A DNA stretch of 45,566 nucleotides from a virus: positions 1 through 45,566 of IMG/VR virus record IMGVR_UViG_3300031566_000084; one strand, written 5' to 3'. The notes under the pieces were generated by a model that was not told the DNA's origin, did no database searches, and saw only the letters and a list, made by a program, of their open reading frames with translations. The translations under genes and the position numbers were made by a program. Below are positions 16,306-24,059 of this stretch, one piece after another (positions within the stretch are counted from its first letter, which is position 1; each line of letters begins with the position of its first letter).

Positions 16306-16713
16306 TTATATTGGATTCTTTCGGATCAGGAAATTCAAGAACTTCACACCATCTACTAGAGTGGAAAACACAACGTCAGCAATCTCTATAGCCATATCGA
16401 ATTCTGACATTTCGCACACGAGAACGATGGGAATGCGTAGAGCCTTTGCATAACCCAACTCGATCATCAAGCCGTGATGCCTATTGTGTTTTCCATATGG
16501 AGCGATGTACCCAAAGATCACATCGCTATTGTCAATGAAAAGCAAATCTCGCAGCGTGAAATGTGCTGGAGGCAGCAAACTGACGCCCTCTTCAGTGGCT
16601 ACAAAGTTACCTTTATCGTCTTTGTAGGGTTGAAGGAATTCGATAGTAGGAAAGCATCGTATGATTTCCTGACGCCAATTGGTATGCACGTTGCCAGCTA
16701 GATATACTTTCAT
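16306..16713 (-). CDS. Nucleoside 2-deoxyribosyltransferase-like protein
   Basis: 135 residues. MKVYLAGNVHTNWRQEI at the N-terminus, LLFIDNSDVIFGYI in the middle and HHGLMIELGYAKALRIPIVLV near the end match the Rossmann-like nucleoside 2-deoxyribosyltransferase family, whose Asp and Glu residues (ID..SD; IELG) bind and cleave the glycosidic bond. It may salvage or modify nucleotides for phage DNA, with NrdD. The exact substrate cannot be told. ATG has GAGGAGAG upstream. Confidence 0.75.
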   Translation of the reverse strand: MKVYLAGNVHTNWRQEIIRCFPTIEFLQPYKDDKGNFVATEEGVSLLPPAHFTLRDLLFIDNSDVIFGYIAPYGKHNRHHGLMIELGYAKALRIPIVLVCEMSEFDMAIEIADVVFSTLVDGVKFLNFLIRKNPI

Positions 16714-16737
16714 TTCACTTTACTCTCCTCAATTTAA

Positions 16738-17493
16738 TCATACTGGAATATCCCCACCCTCCTCTTCTTCGACCACGCCAGTTTCTTCTTCAGTCTCTAC
16801 GGTTGTCTCGACCTCGGTGGTGACTTGGAACTCGCGGAGTTCGAGGAACTTATCGCGGAAGGGACGCCAATCGTAGGTCTTCGACGCCTCTTCGTCAACA
16901 TTTATCACCGTTTCATACCAAGTTCCGATGTCTCCTGTGATTGGGCCGATGGAAGATATCACCACAGGTCTTGCAAAGAGAACCGATTTAAAACGAATCT
17001 TGAACTCACTCAAGATTCTCTTTGCATGTCTGACGCTCATACCACGCATCGACAGCATGAAGGGACTGTTCTCTTGTAAGTCCCAGCAAAGAAAGTTGTA
17101 CATAATGGGGCACTGAGGTCTGGTTCGATCCTTTCCCCAATTGGCATTTATACAATCAGAACATACCTTGGCGTATTCACCACGAAATCGTTCCATCGGA
17201 GTATGTGCATCATTGCTGGAGCATAACAGATTTGCCTTTTGATCGAACATCGCCCTGCCGTGGGTAAACCGCAAGAGAACAGCCTTAATTAGTGGTTTCG
17301 CGTTTCTAGTTACGTTGTTAATGTACCAACCAAGTTCACCTTCTGTGATCTTTGAGAGAGCTTCCCTCTTGATATAGCGAGGGATTATTAAATCTGCTCT
17401 CCCAAAGGCTTCCATACCTTCCCCTACTAGGTCGTCGGGGATTTCTGGAACTGCCGTTGGCAAAAACTCTTCCTTCTTGATCAAGTCAGTCAT
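16738..17493 (-). CDS. Hypothetical protein with Cys cluster and acidic C-tail (SSB-like?)
   Basis: 251 residues. The middle has paired Cys (KVCSDCINANWGK, RPQCPIMYNFLCWD) that could bind a metal. The last ~25 residues are almost all Glu/Val/Thr (VETEEETGVVEEEEGGD), the kind of acidic tail seen on single-stranded-DNA-binding proteins. No OB fold is provable by eye, so the role is only a suggestion. ATG has TAGGAGGAAGAG upstream and sits 8 bp inside the next gene upstream. Confidence 0.7.
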   Translation of the reverse strand: MTDLIKKEEFLPTAVPEIPDDLVGEGMEAFGRADLIIPRYIKREALSKITEGELGWYINNVTRNAKPLIKAVLLRFTHGRAMFDQKANLLCSSNDAHTPMERFRGEYAKVCSDCINANWGKDRTRPQCPIMYNFLCWDLQENSPFMLSMRGMSVRHAKRILSEFKIRFKSVLFARPVVISSIGPITGDIGTWYETVINVDEEASKTYDWRPFRDKFLELREFQVTTEVETTVETEEETGVVEEEEGGDIPV

Positions 17494-17911
17494 CTCTTCC
17501 TCCTAAGAGTTGTGCGAGGGCTATATTAGCCCTCAATGTATTCTGCCTTCCATGTAATGCCGCTTCTAACATCCCCAAATACGCCTCTACCTTCGCCATC
17601 CTTCTCGCTATTTCATTCACCCTCTCCTGTGCATCCACCAATCCTTTCTCCCTCGATAGAAACCTTCCTAACTCAATCTTACGAATTTCTGCGTTTCGCC
17701 CCTTCACTACCGACGTTTTTGGATCGTCCAAACCATAGGCTAGAGCACTGGCATCAAACTCAGCTTGTTGAAGAATCAATCGTGCTGACTCCAAGTTCTC
17801 ACGCTTCATACTGTCTAAACGCACCTGCTCATCGATACAACGTATTTCAGCCTCCTCGATTTCCTGTGGAGCTTTTAACAGTTGCTCGATAATGCCCTCC
17901 CGAATACCCAT
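17486..17911 (-). CDS. Coiled-coil hypothetical protein
   Basis: 141 residues from the ATG at 17911, which has GGGAGGAGGTAAA directly upstream (an earlier ATG at 17926 lacks a good site). Sequence is long helix throughout (EEAEIRCIDEQVRLDSMKRE; RVNEIARRMAKVEAYLGML), typical of coiled-coil phage accessory proteins adjacent to recombination or SSB-like genes. Function unknown. Confidence 0.7.
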   Translation of the reverse strand: MGIREGIIEQLLKAPQEIEEAEIRCIDEQVRLDSMKRENLESARLILQQAEFDASALAYGLDDPKTSVVKGRNAEIRKIELGRFLSREKGLVDAQERVNEIARRMAKVEAYLGMLEAALHGRQNTLRANIALAQLLGGRDD

Positions 17912-17912
17912 T

Positions 17913-18158
17913 TTACCTCCTCCCACCTAGTTTCCCATAGATTATGGTGTAAGTATCTGATCCTTTTTCTGCCCTTCGCACTCGACCATCCTCTTCGTAT
18001 TCATAGAAATCAGGCCCATCGTCTGGCAAGAATAACTCTGGTTCCCAAACTGTTTGATCGTGGATTACTGGTTCGCTTTTCAGCTTCGACGAAACATAGG
18101 AGATCAAAAAGACTCCCCATAAGACACAGGCGAAAATAATTATGACGATGAATCCCAC
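17913..18158 (-). CDS. Small single-pass membrane protein
   Basis: 81 residues, GTG start. Residues 2-24 (GFIVIIIFACVLWGVFLISYV) form one membrane helix, followed by an acidic, Tyr-rich cytoplasmic or external domain. Its stop is one base after the next gene start, and its 5' end overlaps the upstream gene by 19 bp. Function unknown. Confidence 0.6.
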   Translation of the reverse strand: MGFIVIIIFACVLWGVFLISYVSSKLKSEPVIHDQTVWEPELFLPDDGPDFYEYEEDGRVRRAEKGSDTYTIIYGKLGGRR

Positions 18159-18826
18159 AAAAAATCACGCCACTCCGATTTCAAATCAATCGACGCTATG
18201 CTTTCAAACTCTTGAAGAAGGATGAATGAGGCCAAAGTGACCATATTCGCTTTGTAACGATCCTTGGCCTCCCTCAATGAAAGATAGAAAGACTCTGGAA
18301 GATTCATAACTGTGGCGTTATCGTGTAATTGCTTGGAATAAGACTGGAATTTTTCAGATCGAGCAACCTCTAAAACGGTATCTCTGTCAAGCGAGACAAA
18401 AATGTCTTTGGCTAATTTGGTGCGGCTTACTCCCTCTCGCTTCGCCAGATTTGAAAGAGTTTCATAGATGTCGATGTAGATACCTACACAGGGCCTGAAC
18501 TTTTTATCTGCTAACTTCTCCAACACTGGATAGACTACTAATGAGAATTGTAGAACTGGTAAGTGTTGTTGGATTAGTGCAGTCAAGATTGCTTGTTTGG
18601 AACAGTCATATAGAACTGACAAATCCCTTATAGTCTCAGTTGCGTTCTTGGAGATTCGCAAGTCTCGACAATTCGACGAATACAGTCTCTTCCAAGGCTT
18701 GACCAGTTCTACATCTAAAACAAATGAGTGCTCCGTCACCAGATGAGAAGCGACGAAGTTTGGATTGAGTCCATGCGCTTCACAGGTGGCAAAGAAAGTA
18801 TCTGCAATCTTGGTGGCTATGAGCAA
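18140..18826 (-). CDS. Hypothetical protein, 228 residues
   Basis: TTG start with GGGAAAG upstream, overlapping the preceding gene by 10 bp. All-helical pattern with a segment ETLSNLAKREGVSRTKLAKDIFVS (residues ~125-150) that looks like a helix-turn-helix or ribbon-helix-helix tail but is not a confident match. Function unknown. Confidence 0.65.
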   Translation of the reverse strand: MLIATKIADTFFATCEAHGLNPNFVASHLVTEHSFVLDVELVKPWKRLYSSNCRDLRISKNATETIRDLSVLYDCSKQAILTALIQQHLPVLQFSLVVYPVLEKLADKKFRPCVGIYIDIYETLSNLAKREGVSRTKLAKDIFVSLDRDTVLEVARSEKFQSYSKQLHDNATVMNLPESFYLSLREAKDRYKANMVTLASFILLQEFESIASIDLKSEWRDFLWDSSS

Positions 18827-19053
18827 TTTAACTTTCCCAAACGCTCTAGCAATTCTTGTAAGTTCTTCATAAGCACGGCGACTTTATCCTCAAGGGGCAA
18901 CGATTCGTAGATAAAGTATTCCTGCAAATGCCTCGTGTGCGCTTCTCTAACGAAGGCTGCCCGCGAAGCAATTTTTCCCTGATCTACTAAGTCGCCAGTC
19001 TTACGCCAACTTTCAATATCGACTCCTATCATTCGCTGCATAATTCTTTTCAT
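18817..19053 (-). CDS. Small basic helical protein
   Basis: 78 residues, ATG with GAGGAGAAACT upstream and overlapping the previous stop (ATGA). Contains KIASRAAFVREAHTRHLQEY, resembling the second half of ribbon-helix-helix proteins (SRAAFVREA), so DNA binding is possible. Unverified. Confidence 0.6.
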   Translation of the reverse strand: MKRIMQRMIGVDIESWRKTGDLVDQGKIASRAAFVREAHTRHLQEYFIYESLPLEDKVAVLMKNLQELLERLGKLNCS

Positions 19054-19292
19054 AGTTTCTCCTCAATAGACACTATTTCATTCAAGTAATCTCTAACAAG
19101 CCGCTGAACTAACCTTGTATGCTTTTCCGCAAATTCCCATTGCCTAGTTGCTGGATTCCAAGTTCTCTCCCAAGATGGAATTCTCTCCTTGATTTGCTCG
19201 ATCAACTCAGGATCATAGTCACACTCTAAGACAATTATCGATCCAACCTTTCTGAGTGATGCACCGCTTCTCCAATCTCGACTAAAATTCAT
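19050..19292 (-). CDS. HARP-like domain protein
   Basis: 80 residues from ATG at 19292, which overlaps the upstream stop (ATGA); a GTG at 19298 is also possible. Residues ~18-55 (IIVLECDYDPELIEQIKERI, SWERTWNPATRQWEF) match the HARP-type pattern of x-F-D-P-x-x-I...R-x-W-D-P-x-x-K-x-W seen before SNF2 motors. Here the domain is a separate protein about 14 kb from the phage SNF2 helicase. It may bind forked DNA or the helicase. Confidence 0.65.
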   Translation of the reverse strand: MNFSRDWRSGASLRKVGSIIVLECDYDPELIEQIKERIPSWERTWNPATRQWEFAEKHTRLVQRLVRDYLNEIVSIEEKL

Positions 19293-19855
19293 CGACACAA
19301 CCGATCAGCCCAATCCTTGTGCCCTTTCAAGCGCAGATAAGCACCACAAACAGCACCACCGAAACTCTCTTTATCGAATTGTCGCAGGAACGGATGGATA
19401 GCAGAAGAGCACAACCATTTCAAGTTGTTAGCACTCCAGGTCAAATAGAAGTCTGGGGACTCTCCACTACAAGGCTCATTCATCTCCTTGAGAAGGTCGG
19501 GCCACATTATGGTTTCCCACGGTGGTAAGTGTCCGCGAACATCGCAAGTACAAGTGCCTTCTGAATTCCTCAACTCCCAGAGCAGGGGCCGAAAAGGGTA
19601 GTCTTCTGGAAGACGCCTCCAGCCTTTACATAATGACACAGCCTCGTCATAGCTCTGTGGCTCATAGGCAGTCTCGACACAGGATTGAGTCACATTGACT
19701 TTTCCTTTTAGAGTTGGTTTGACAATCTGTGCCAATTCTTCGCGTAAACAACAATTCTCCTCCTGCCCACGCTCAACAAGTTGAGCTAACTCTTTGAGCC
19801 AATTCGCCCAAATCGTATCACTATAAGGTACTCGCTCACTAAGTTTTGTCGTCAC
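19289..19855 (-). CDS. Hypothetical protein with Cys-rich middle
   Basis: 188 residues, GTG start with AAGGAGGGAAA upstream. N-terminal ~45 residues are helical (NWLKELAQLVERGQEENCCL) and resemble the start of the 106-residue protein at 26234-26554 (KLSESLPM...DLANWLIELAQQVE), so the two may be distant relatives. The rest has scattered Cys/Trp. Function unknown. Confidence 0.65.
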   Translation of the reverse strand: MTTKLSERVPYSDTIWANWLKELAQLVERGQEENCCLREELAQIVKPTLKGKVNVTQSCVETAYEPQSYDEAVSLCKGWRRLPEDYPFRPLLWELRNSEGTCTCDVRGHLPPWETIMWPDLLKEMNEPCSGESPDFYLTWSANNLKWLCSSAIHPFLRQFDKESFGGAVCGAYLRLKGHKDWADRLCR

Positions 19856-19864
19856 TTTCCCTCC

Positions 19865-20074
19865 TTAGAATACCTCAATCGCTATCGGTGGCAACAACGC
19901 TACTTCCCCACATTGTGGGCAACGAACCTCTGCCCAATCATTCGATGTGATACCTAAAAGTATCCACCAGCAAAACTTGCATCGACGACAGGAAAATCTA
20001 ACCGACGGATGGGGCAAGGAAAACGGGCACGTCATCGCTCCAGGCCAGGTTTGAATTCCATAAGCGATTATCAA
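19865..20074 (-). CDS. Small zinc-ribbon protein
   Basis: 69 residues. CRRCKFC (residues ~29-35) and CPQCGEV (~52-58) form a four-Cys zinc ribbon. The frame begins at TTG overlapping the upstream stop (TTGA); an internal ATG at 20035 is the alternative. Function unknown. Confidence 0.55.
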   Translation of the reverse strand: MIIAYGIQTWPGAMTCPFSLPHPSVRFSCRRCKFCWWILLGITSNDWAEVRCPQCGEVALLPPIAIEVF

Positions 20075-20277
20075 GAGTACTTTCTACAAAGTTCAGCTAT
20101 CTCTCCTGCGTTGGAAGCGTCCTCATAGCTGGTTCCAGTAAGTTCCATAAGGTCTACGATGAATCCACATTTGGGACACTTCCAAGTCACAAAGTCGCAC
20201 GTCGGAGCAAAGTATACGTCGTCGTCCTCGAAGCCACACTCAGAACAGACTACTGTCAAGATATATCGTGTTCCCAC
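20071..20277 (-). CDS. Small zinc-ribbon protein, first gene after P20
   Basis: 68 residues, GTG start with GGAGG eight bases upstream. CSECGFEDDD and CPKCGFI make a classic zinc ribbon (residues 11-14 and 34-37). It starts only 19 bp after the -10 of P20, so the leader is about 13 nt. Function unknown. Confidence 0.7.
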   Translation of the reverse strand: MGTRYILTVVCSECGFEDDDVYFAPTCDFVTWKCPKCGFIVDLMELTGTSYEDASNAGEIAELCRKYS

Positions 20278-20296
20278 GATTCCGCCTCCAGACCAT

Positions 20297-20325
20297 ATAG
20301 TAGCACAATGTCAACGATTTGTCAA
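20297..20325 (-). promoter_or_regulatory. Sigma70 promoter P20
   Basis: TTGACA (20325-20320), 17-bp spacer ending TTGTGC, TACTAT (20302-20297). The -35 and spacer lie inside the 3' end of the upstream HEAT-repeat gene. Extended -10 (TGC before TACTAT). Confidence 0.85.
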
Positions 20326-20751
20326 ATTCACCGAATTTGCTTTCAAACCCTCCAAACACTCCTCGGCGAACCGATAATTAGTGCTCTCCTGTGCAAAACC
20401 CTTCATAACCTCTTTGAGCAACGCCTCATCCTTGAGACAACTAATCGCAACCTGTCTAACTTGCCAATCTTCGTCGGTATAGATGACTTCCATCAAGGTT
20501 TCCTTGTCTCTAATGAACATCAAGGACGCCCTTCGCAGGTATGGATCGGGATCTCCTAAGACGATACTCGTCGCAAGCTCTGGATCGTCTAGTTCGATTA
20601 ATGCTCTGCCTCGTGCTTGGCGAGTCTGCTTCTGACTACACGCCAAACCTCTCAGAGCATCTTGTCTCCTGATGCTTCGCATAGCTGCCCGCACAGCGCA
20701 GGGCTTGCAGAAATCGACGAATTCTTTGCCACAGATATTACAGAGTTTCAT
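20311..20751 (-). CDS. Zinc-knuckle plus HEAT-repeat protein
   Basis: 146 residues. N-terminus CNICGKEFVDFCKPC is a Cys cluster; residues ~52-140 show repeating helix pairs with DDPELATSIVLGDPDPYLRRAS and DEDWQVRQVAISCLKDEALL, typical HEAT/PBS-lyase-like repeats, a protein-binding scaffold. The last codons lie inside promoter P20. ATG overlaps the next gene upstream by 14 bp. Confidence 0.7.
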   Translation of the reverse strand: MKLCNICGKEFVDFCKPCAVRAAMRSIRRQDALRGLACSQKQTRQARGRALIELDDPELATSIVLGDPDPYLRRASLMFIRDKETLMEVIYTDEDWQVRQVAISCLKDEALLKEVMKGFAQESTNYRFAEECLEGLKANSVNLTNR

Positions 20752-21025
20752 CGAATAACTTTATCACTGGCGCAATTGCCTTTTCTGTGATGATGTTTGC
20801 CACCTTTTCGAGAGCCTTTTTGATGGCATCGTTCAATGCCTCTTTTTCGTGCCCAAGAAATGTAAAGGGGTATCCAGTTATTTCCTGAACCATAACATCG
20901 TGGCTGCCATCATTGACGATAACCTTGACGTAGGTGAGTGAGTCTTGTTGAAAGTAATCGATCACTGAAATCCTTGAATCACCCTTCAAATAAAGTTCCC
21001 ATAAAACAGTGCTTAGTCTAGACAT
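20738..21025 (-). CDS. Hypothetical protein, 95 residues
   Basis: Start ATG at 21025 (CGAGGAGATAAAA upstream); the longer frame lacks a site. Beta-rich N-terminus (RISVIDYFQQDSLTYVKVIV) and helical C-terminus (ALNDAIKKALEKVANII). Not recognised. Confidence 0.65.
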   Translation of the reverse strand: MSRLSTVLWELYLKGDSRISVIDYFQQDSLTYVKVIVNDGSHDVMVQEITGYPFTFLGHEKEALNDAIKKALEKVANIITEKAIAPVIKLFDETL

Positions 21026-21389
21026 TTTTATCTCCTCGATATTTGAGCCATGTGAAAATACCCAGCACAATGGCAATCAATACCGCTGCCACCCCGATTA
21101 CTACCAAATCTGTGGCACTAGCCAGTACCAAAAGTAGAACGAACAGCGTATACATGCCCCACCATAGCTTGTTGTTTTCAATCAGCCATTCCCACATTGT
21201 TGCTCTCCTCTTATGAGTTATTCGTTTATGTTCTATCTCAATGAGTGCATCATAGAGGTCGATAAATCCGCGCCCTGCCCGTGCCTCAAAATCCACGCCG
21301 ACCAGTGTGAACAAGAATTCACCCGTCAGAGCTTCGCGTATGTCAGCATATTCATCGAGTAGCACTGCTATATCCCTGTCTTTAATCAC
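21018..21389 (-). CDS. Two-pass membrane protein with possible internal start
   Basis: 123 residues, GTG start with GGAGGTGAAAAAGA upstream. Residues 1-60 are soluble and helical; residues ~76-115 hold two membrane helices (LWWGMYTLFVLLLVLASAT, VVIGVAAVLIAIVLGIFTWL). A second strong site (AGGAGAGCAACA) precedes the internal ATG at 21197 (Met65), so a 59-residue membrane-only form is likely also made, as in dual-start holins. Function unknown. Confidence 0.65.
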   Translation of the reverse strand: MIKDRDIAVLLDEYADIREALTGEFLFTLVGVDFEARAGRGFIDLYDALIEIEHKRITHKRRATMWEWLIENNKLWWGMYTLFVLLLVLASATDLVVIGVAAVLIAIVLGIFTWLKYRGDKNV

Positions 21390-21621
21390 TCTTTTTCACC
21401 TCCGACTTTAGAAAGGCCCAAGGATCATCGAACGTCCAATCACAGCCTGGATTCGGGCAGTAAATCGATTCTACCTTATCCCTTGCCCTGACTCCAGTGT
21501 TGCCGAATACAAAGTGCGCTAATCCGCCTTCATCGACCTCGCCCTTCGCTTGAACGTCCACGAATGTGAGCACGACCATAAGTCGCAACTCAGTGCCACA
21601 GTTAGGACATTTCAGGATCAT
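21382..21621 (-). CDS. Small zinc-ribbon protein
   Basis: 79 residues. CPNCGTEL near the N-terminus and YCPNPGCDWTFDDP near the C-terminus make a split zinc ribbon. Start ATG lies 20 bp inside the upstream gene. Function unknown. Confidence 0.65.
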   Translation of the reverse strand: MILKCPNCGTELRLMVVLTFVDVQAKGEVDEGGLAHFVFGNTGVRARDKVESIYCPNPGCDWTFDDPWAFLKSEVKKSD

Positions 21622-22072
21622 CTATTTCCCCTTCCCCATTGCACTTTGGACAACCAATACTTGGGTATCCATCGGCGTGAAGAACGCCCTCGCCATAGCA
21701 AGATGGACACTCTTTATTAATGCTCCTTAACTGGCTTTCATCGAAGTCGGGATAAACGATTTCTGCTCGTACTACCTGGCATTTTCCATCGAGGTAGTAT
21801 TCCTTCCAATGATCAAGTTTCATTTGACCATCACCCCACAATACAAAGAGCACGCTTGGAAAGGCTGCGGAGAGTTTGGCCATATCGACTTGGTGATCAT
21901 CCCAAGTAAGATCGCTCCCCTCACGAAGCCATACTTTATTCAGATATGACCAGCCATCTTCCCCAGCGTCAGAGGCGATGAATGTATCGATGGCTTTATG
22001 CTCTTCTGAAGAGATCTGTCCTCTAAAACTCCATAAATTTGGCAACATTTCATAATCGGTATAGTATCCCAT
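21602..22072 (-). CDS. MGYYTDYE-type phage protein with DnaJ-like zinc repeats
   Basis: 156 residues from ATG 22072 (GGAGGGAATGAG upstream; the longer frame to 22144 was rejected). It begins MGYYTDYEM, a start shared by a family of phage early proteins of unknown role, and ends with two CxxCxGxG units (CPSCYGEG, CPKCNGEG), the DnaJ central zinc-finger motif. It may bind unfolded protein or nucleic acid. Confidence 0.7.
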   Translation of the reverse strand: MGYYTDYEMLPNLWSFRGQISSEEHKAIDTFIASDAGEDGWSYLNKVWLREGSDLTWDDHQVDMAKLSAAFPSVLFVLWGDGQMKLDHWKEYYLDGKCQVVRAEIVYPDFDESQLRSINKECPSCYGEGVLHADGYPSIGCPKCNGEGEIDDPEMS

Positions 22073-22162
22073 CTCATTCCCTCCAAAAGTCGATTCTGCC
22101 TCAAAAACCCGCCTCAAAAAACGACCACATAAAAGCAAGTGCAATTATCTTGGACACCAGTT

Positions 22163-22306
22163 TCAAGACAAGGCGATACTAAGTATGCAGAGACCTGTAA
22201 GCAAAGAAAAAATAAACAGTAACCAAGAAGGTTCGTTACCAGAAATAACCATAAACCAAACCGAAAAAACCCAAAGAAGCAAAGCAATTTTTCCTAGATT
22301 ATTCAT
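22163..22306 (-). CDS. 47-residue two-helix membrane protein
   Basis: ATG at 22306 overlaps the upstream stop (ATGA) and has GGAGAAGAGG just before it. Residues 4-22 (LGKIALLLWVFSVWFMVIS) and 28-46 (SWLLFIFSLLTGLCILSIA) are membrane helices with a short NEP turn. Under the length cut-off usually used for gene finding. Function unknown. Confidence 0.65.
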   Translation of the reverse strand: MNNLGKIALLLWVFSVWFMVISGNEPSWLLFIFSLLTGLCILSIALS

Positions 22307-22632
22307 CCTCTTCTCCAATAACCAAGATCGTTAGCGTCTTTTGGATTTTCTCCAAAGAAATAACCTTCTGGAGATAACTCATTTAGAGCGTTCCAATAAA
22401 CTTCGTACACCAGATTACCAGCCCAAGAAATCACTTCAGGTGGCTCCCATTCATCCCCTGCCCAATGAGTTGGATTTTTCAACGAATCAAAGACCTCCGA
22501 GAATTCCCAACGGAGTTCCTCTCCTTTTTCTGGCCAGTAGTAGTCAAGAAAAGCTGCGAACGTTTTGATCAATTCCACGTCACTTATCGATCCCCGCGAT
22601 ACTGTGCCAACGAAATCTACTGGTGTAGGCAT
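22303..22632 (-). CDS. Hypothetical phage protein, 109 residues
   Basis: ATG at 22632 has AAGGAGCCTAAA upstream; the GTG at 22650 does not. Acidic, Trp-rich (DYYWPEKGEELRWEFSEVF; THWAGDEWEPPE). The pattern is familiar from small early phage proteins, but no function is known. Confidence 0.65.
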   Translation of the reverse strand: MPTPVDFVGTVSRGSISDVELIKTFAAFLDYYWPEKGEELRWEFSEVFDSLKNPTHWAGDEWEPPEVISWAGNLVYEVYWNALNELSPEGYFFGENPKDANDLGYWRRG

Positions 22633-22633
22633 T

Positions 22634-23095
22634 TTAGGCTCCTTTTTCACTTAAAGTGATGATTTGTTTGATTACTGCAAGGGGTAGCCTATCTAAAGAA
22701 ATTAATCCTCCCAAGTAATCACAGCCCCACTCACCATCATATTTCCAAGCAGTCTCGCCTTCAGGTATAAACCAAACACCATCCTTGATGGAAATTGCAT
22801 ATCTAGGGTGCTCTGGAGACTCCCCGTAATCCCAGGCTTTTACAGTGGCAAAGAAGTTTTGATGTTCTGAAAGGAGATTCAAGATGGTCTTAGTCATCTC
22901 CTGCATCCTTTCATATTCTCCTTTGTGAAATCTGATTTCGTGCAAGGTTACTTTGGAGTTACGATATTCTAGCAACCCATCGACCTCCTCAACTAAGCCA
23001 TCATCAAGGAGTTTGAATGCCTTCTTTACATCAGAAGCCTCAACTTCGCAGAAACGGGAGTAATTACCAGACTCAATGAAACGATAAATCGGCAT
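22634..23095 (-). CDS. Two-domain protein combining two neighbouring small-protein families
   Basis: 153 residues, CGAGGAGGGCTGAA before ATG. Residues 1-55 (MPIYRFIESGNYSRF...LLDDGLVEEVDGLLEY) match the 60-residue protein at 23543-23725. Residues ~70-153 (LLSEHQNFFATVKAWD...ISLDRLPLAVIKQIITL) match the protein at 23097-23363. Function unknown. Confidence 0.75.
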   Translation of the reverse strand: MPIYRFIESGNYSRFCEVEASDVKKAFKLLDDGLVEEVDGLLEYRNSKVTLHEIRFHKGEYERMQEMTKTILNLLSEHQNFFATVKAWDYGESPEHPRYAISIKDGVWFIPEGETAWKYDGEWGCDYLGGLISLDRLPLAVIKQIITLSEKGA

Positions 23096-23096
23096 T

Positions 23097-23363
23097 TCAG
23101 CCCTCCTCGTCTAGAGAGATGATTTTCCTGAGCACCCCGATTGGCAGTTCATCTAAAGAAATCGGTTTTCCAAAGTAGTCCTTTGGAGTCCACCACCAAT
23201 TTTCTAACCAATCTCCTTCACATTCACAAAACTCATCAAGAGAATCAGACATAAACCAAATCAGATCTCCGATGGCAATTGTGTATCCATCTATGTCATC
23301 CCAAGCCTGCACAGTGCGGAATAGTTCAGTATGTTCTGAGAGGAGGGTTTCAATTAAGGTCAT
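23097..23363 (-). CDS. Small protein, paralogue of C-terminal domain of downstream gene
   Basis: 88 residues, AAGGAGAAAT before ATG at 23363. LLSEHTELFRTVQAWDDIDG, then IWFMSDS and ISLDELPIGVLRKIISLDEE, aligning with residues 75-150 of the 22634-23095 product. Function unknown. Confidence 0.7.
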   Translation of the reverse strand: MTLIETLLSEHTELFRTVQAWDDIDGYTIAIGDLIWFMSDSLDEFCECEGDWLENWWWTPKDYFGKPISLDELPIGVLRKIISLDEEG

Positions 23364-23559
23364 ATTTCTCCTTCTCGTGATGCCAAGCGAATTTGAAGAC
23401 TTCACCAAAGACAACTGTTGTCGCCACGAAAGATGGCATACGACGGTCGATTTGCAGACCGTAAGGATCGCATAGCACTAAATTAGGTTCTGTCTCGATC
23501 ACAGCCCATAAGGTTTGTGTTGAACGGTGAACTAATACGTCGTTAACTCGGAGATCCAT
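23350..23559 (-). CDS. Small beta-rich hypothetical protein
   Basis: 69 residues, ATG 17 bp inside the upstream gene. MDLRVNDVLVHRSTQTLWAVIE suggests an SH3-like small barrel. Function unknown. Confidence 0.6.
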   Translation of the reverse strand: MDLRVNDVLVHRSTQTLWAVIETEPNLVLCDPYGLQIDRRMPSFVATTVVFGEVFKFAWHHEKEKYDLN

Positions 23560-23725
23560 CTATAACTTCCTGAAGCTCAAAATAAGCACCATAGTATTCC
23601 AATGAACCCTCAATCTCCTCGCCCTCACCATCGTCGAGTAATTCACGGGCTTCTTCTTCGTTTTCGGCTCCGACCTCGACTAAGACAGAGAAACTGCCTG
23701 ATTCAGAGAAACGATAGATAGGCAT
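23543..23725 (-). CDS. MPIYRF-type 60-residue protein
   Basis: ATG preceded by GGAGGGGGTATGAATA. MPIYRFSESGSFSVLVEVGA then EEEARELLDDGEGEEIEGSL: a ferredoxin-like beta-alpha-beta pattern shared with residues 1-55 of the 22634-23095 product. Function unknown. Confidence 0.65.
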   Translation of the reverse strand: MPIYRFSESGSFSVLVEVGAENEEEARELLDDGEGEEIEGSLEYYGAYFELQEVIDGSPS

Positions 23726-23759
23726 TATTCATACCCCCTCCAAGAGTGCGATTATTCCT

Positions 23760-24059
23760 CTAGTGCTCATCGTTTTCCTCCTCTTGTGGATTGAAAATCG
23801 CATAGCCCTCGCAGTCTGTCCAAGTCTTGCGGTTATAATACTCAAGCGTATAACCACGCTTTGCCATCTCTGCCTCGATAATAGCAGTAACCTCAATCTT
23901 GGTATTACCTTCCCAACAGGAGCGGATGTTTGGTGTGTCACGATAAAGTATGTCTATGCCTAATATGACTATCTCACCAAGATCATTCTGGAAAGGGCGC
24001 ACTAACAATCGATGTTCGCGCCCATTCTTATCCACGAGGTCTAGCTTAATTAATTCCAT
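23760..24059 (-). CDS. Hypothetical protein, 99 residues
   Basis: GGAAGGAGAAGATTA before ATG, 14-bp overlap with the upstream gene. Beta-rich N-terminus (MELIKLDLVDKNGREHRLLV), then KIEVTAIIEAEMAKRGYTLEYY. Not recognised. Confidence 0.65.
   Translation of the reverse strand: MELIKLDLVDKNGREHRLLVRPFQNDLGEIVILGIDILYRDTPNIRSCWEGNTKIEVTAIIEAEMAKRGYTLEYYNRKTWTDCEGYAIFNPQEEENDEH

Noticed and set aside
23729-23941. 70-codon minus-strand frame
   Set aside because: Lies inside the 23760-24059 gene in another frame; only a 13-codon peptide at its end could be independent.
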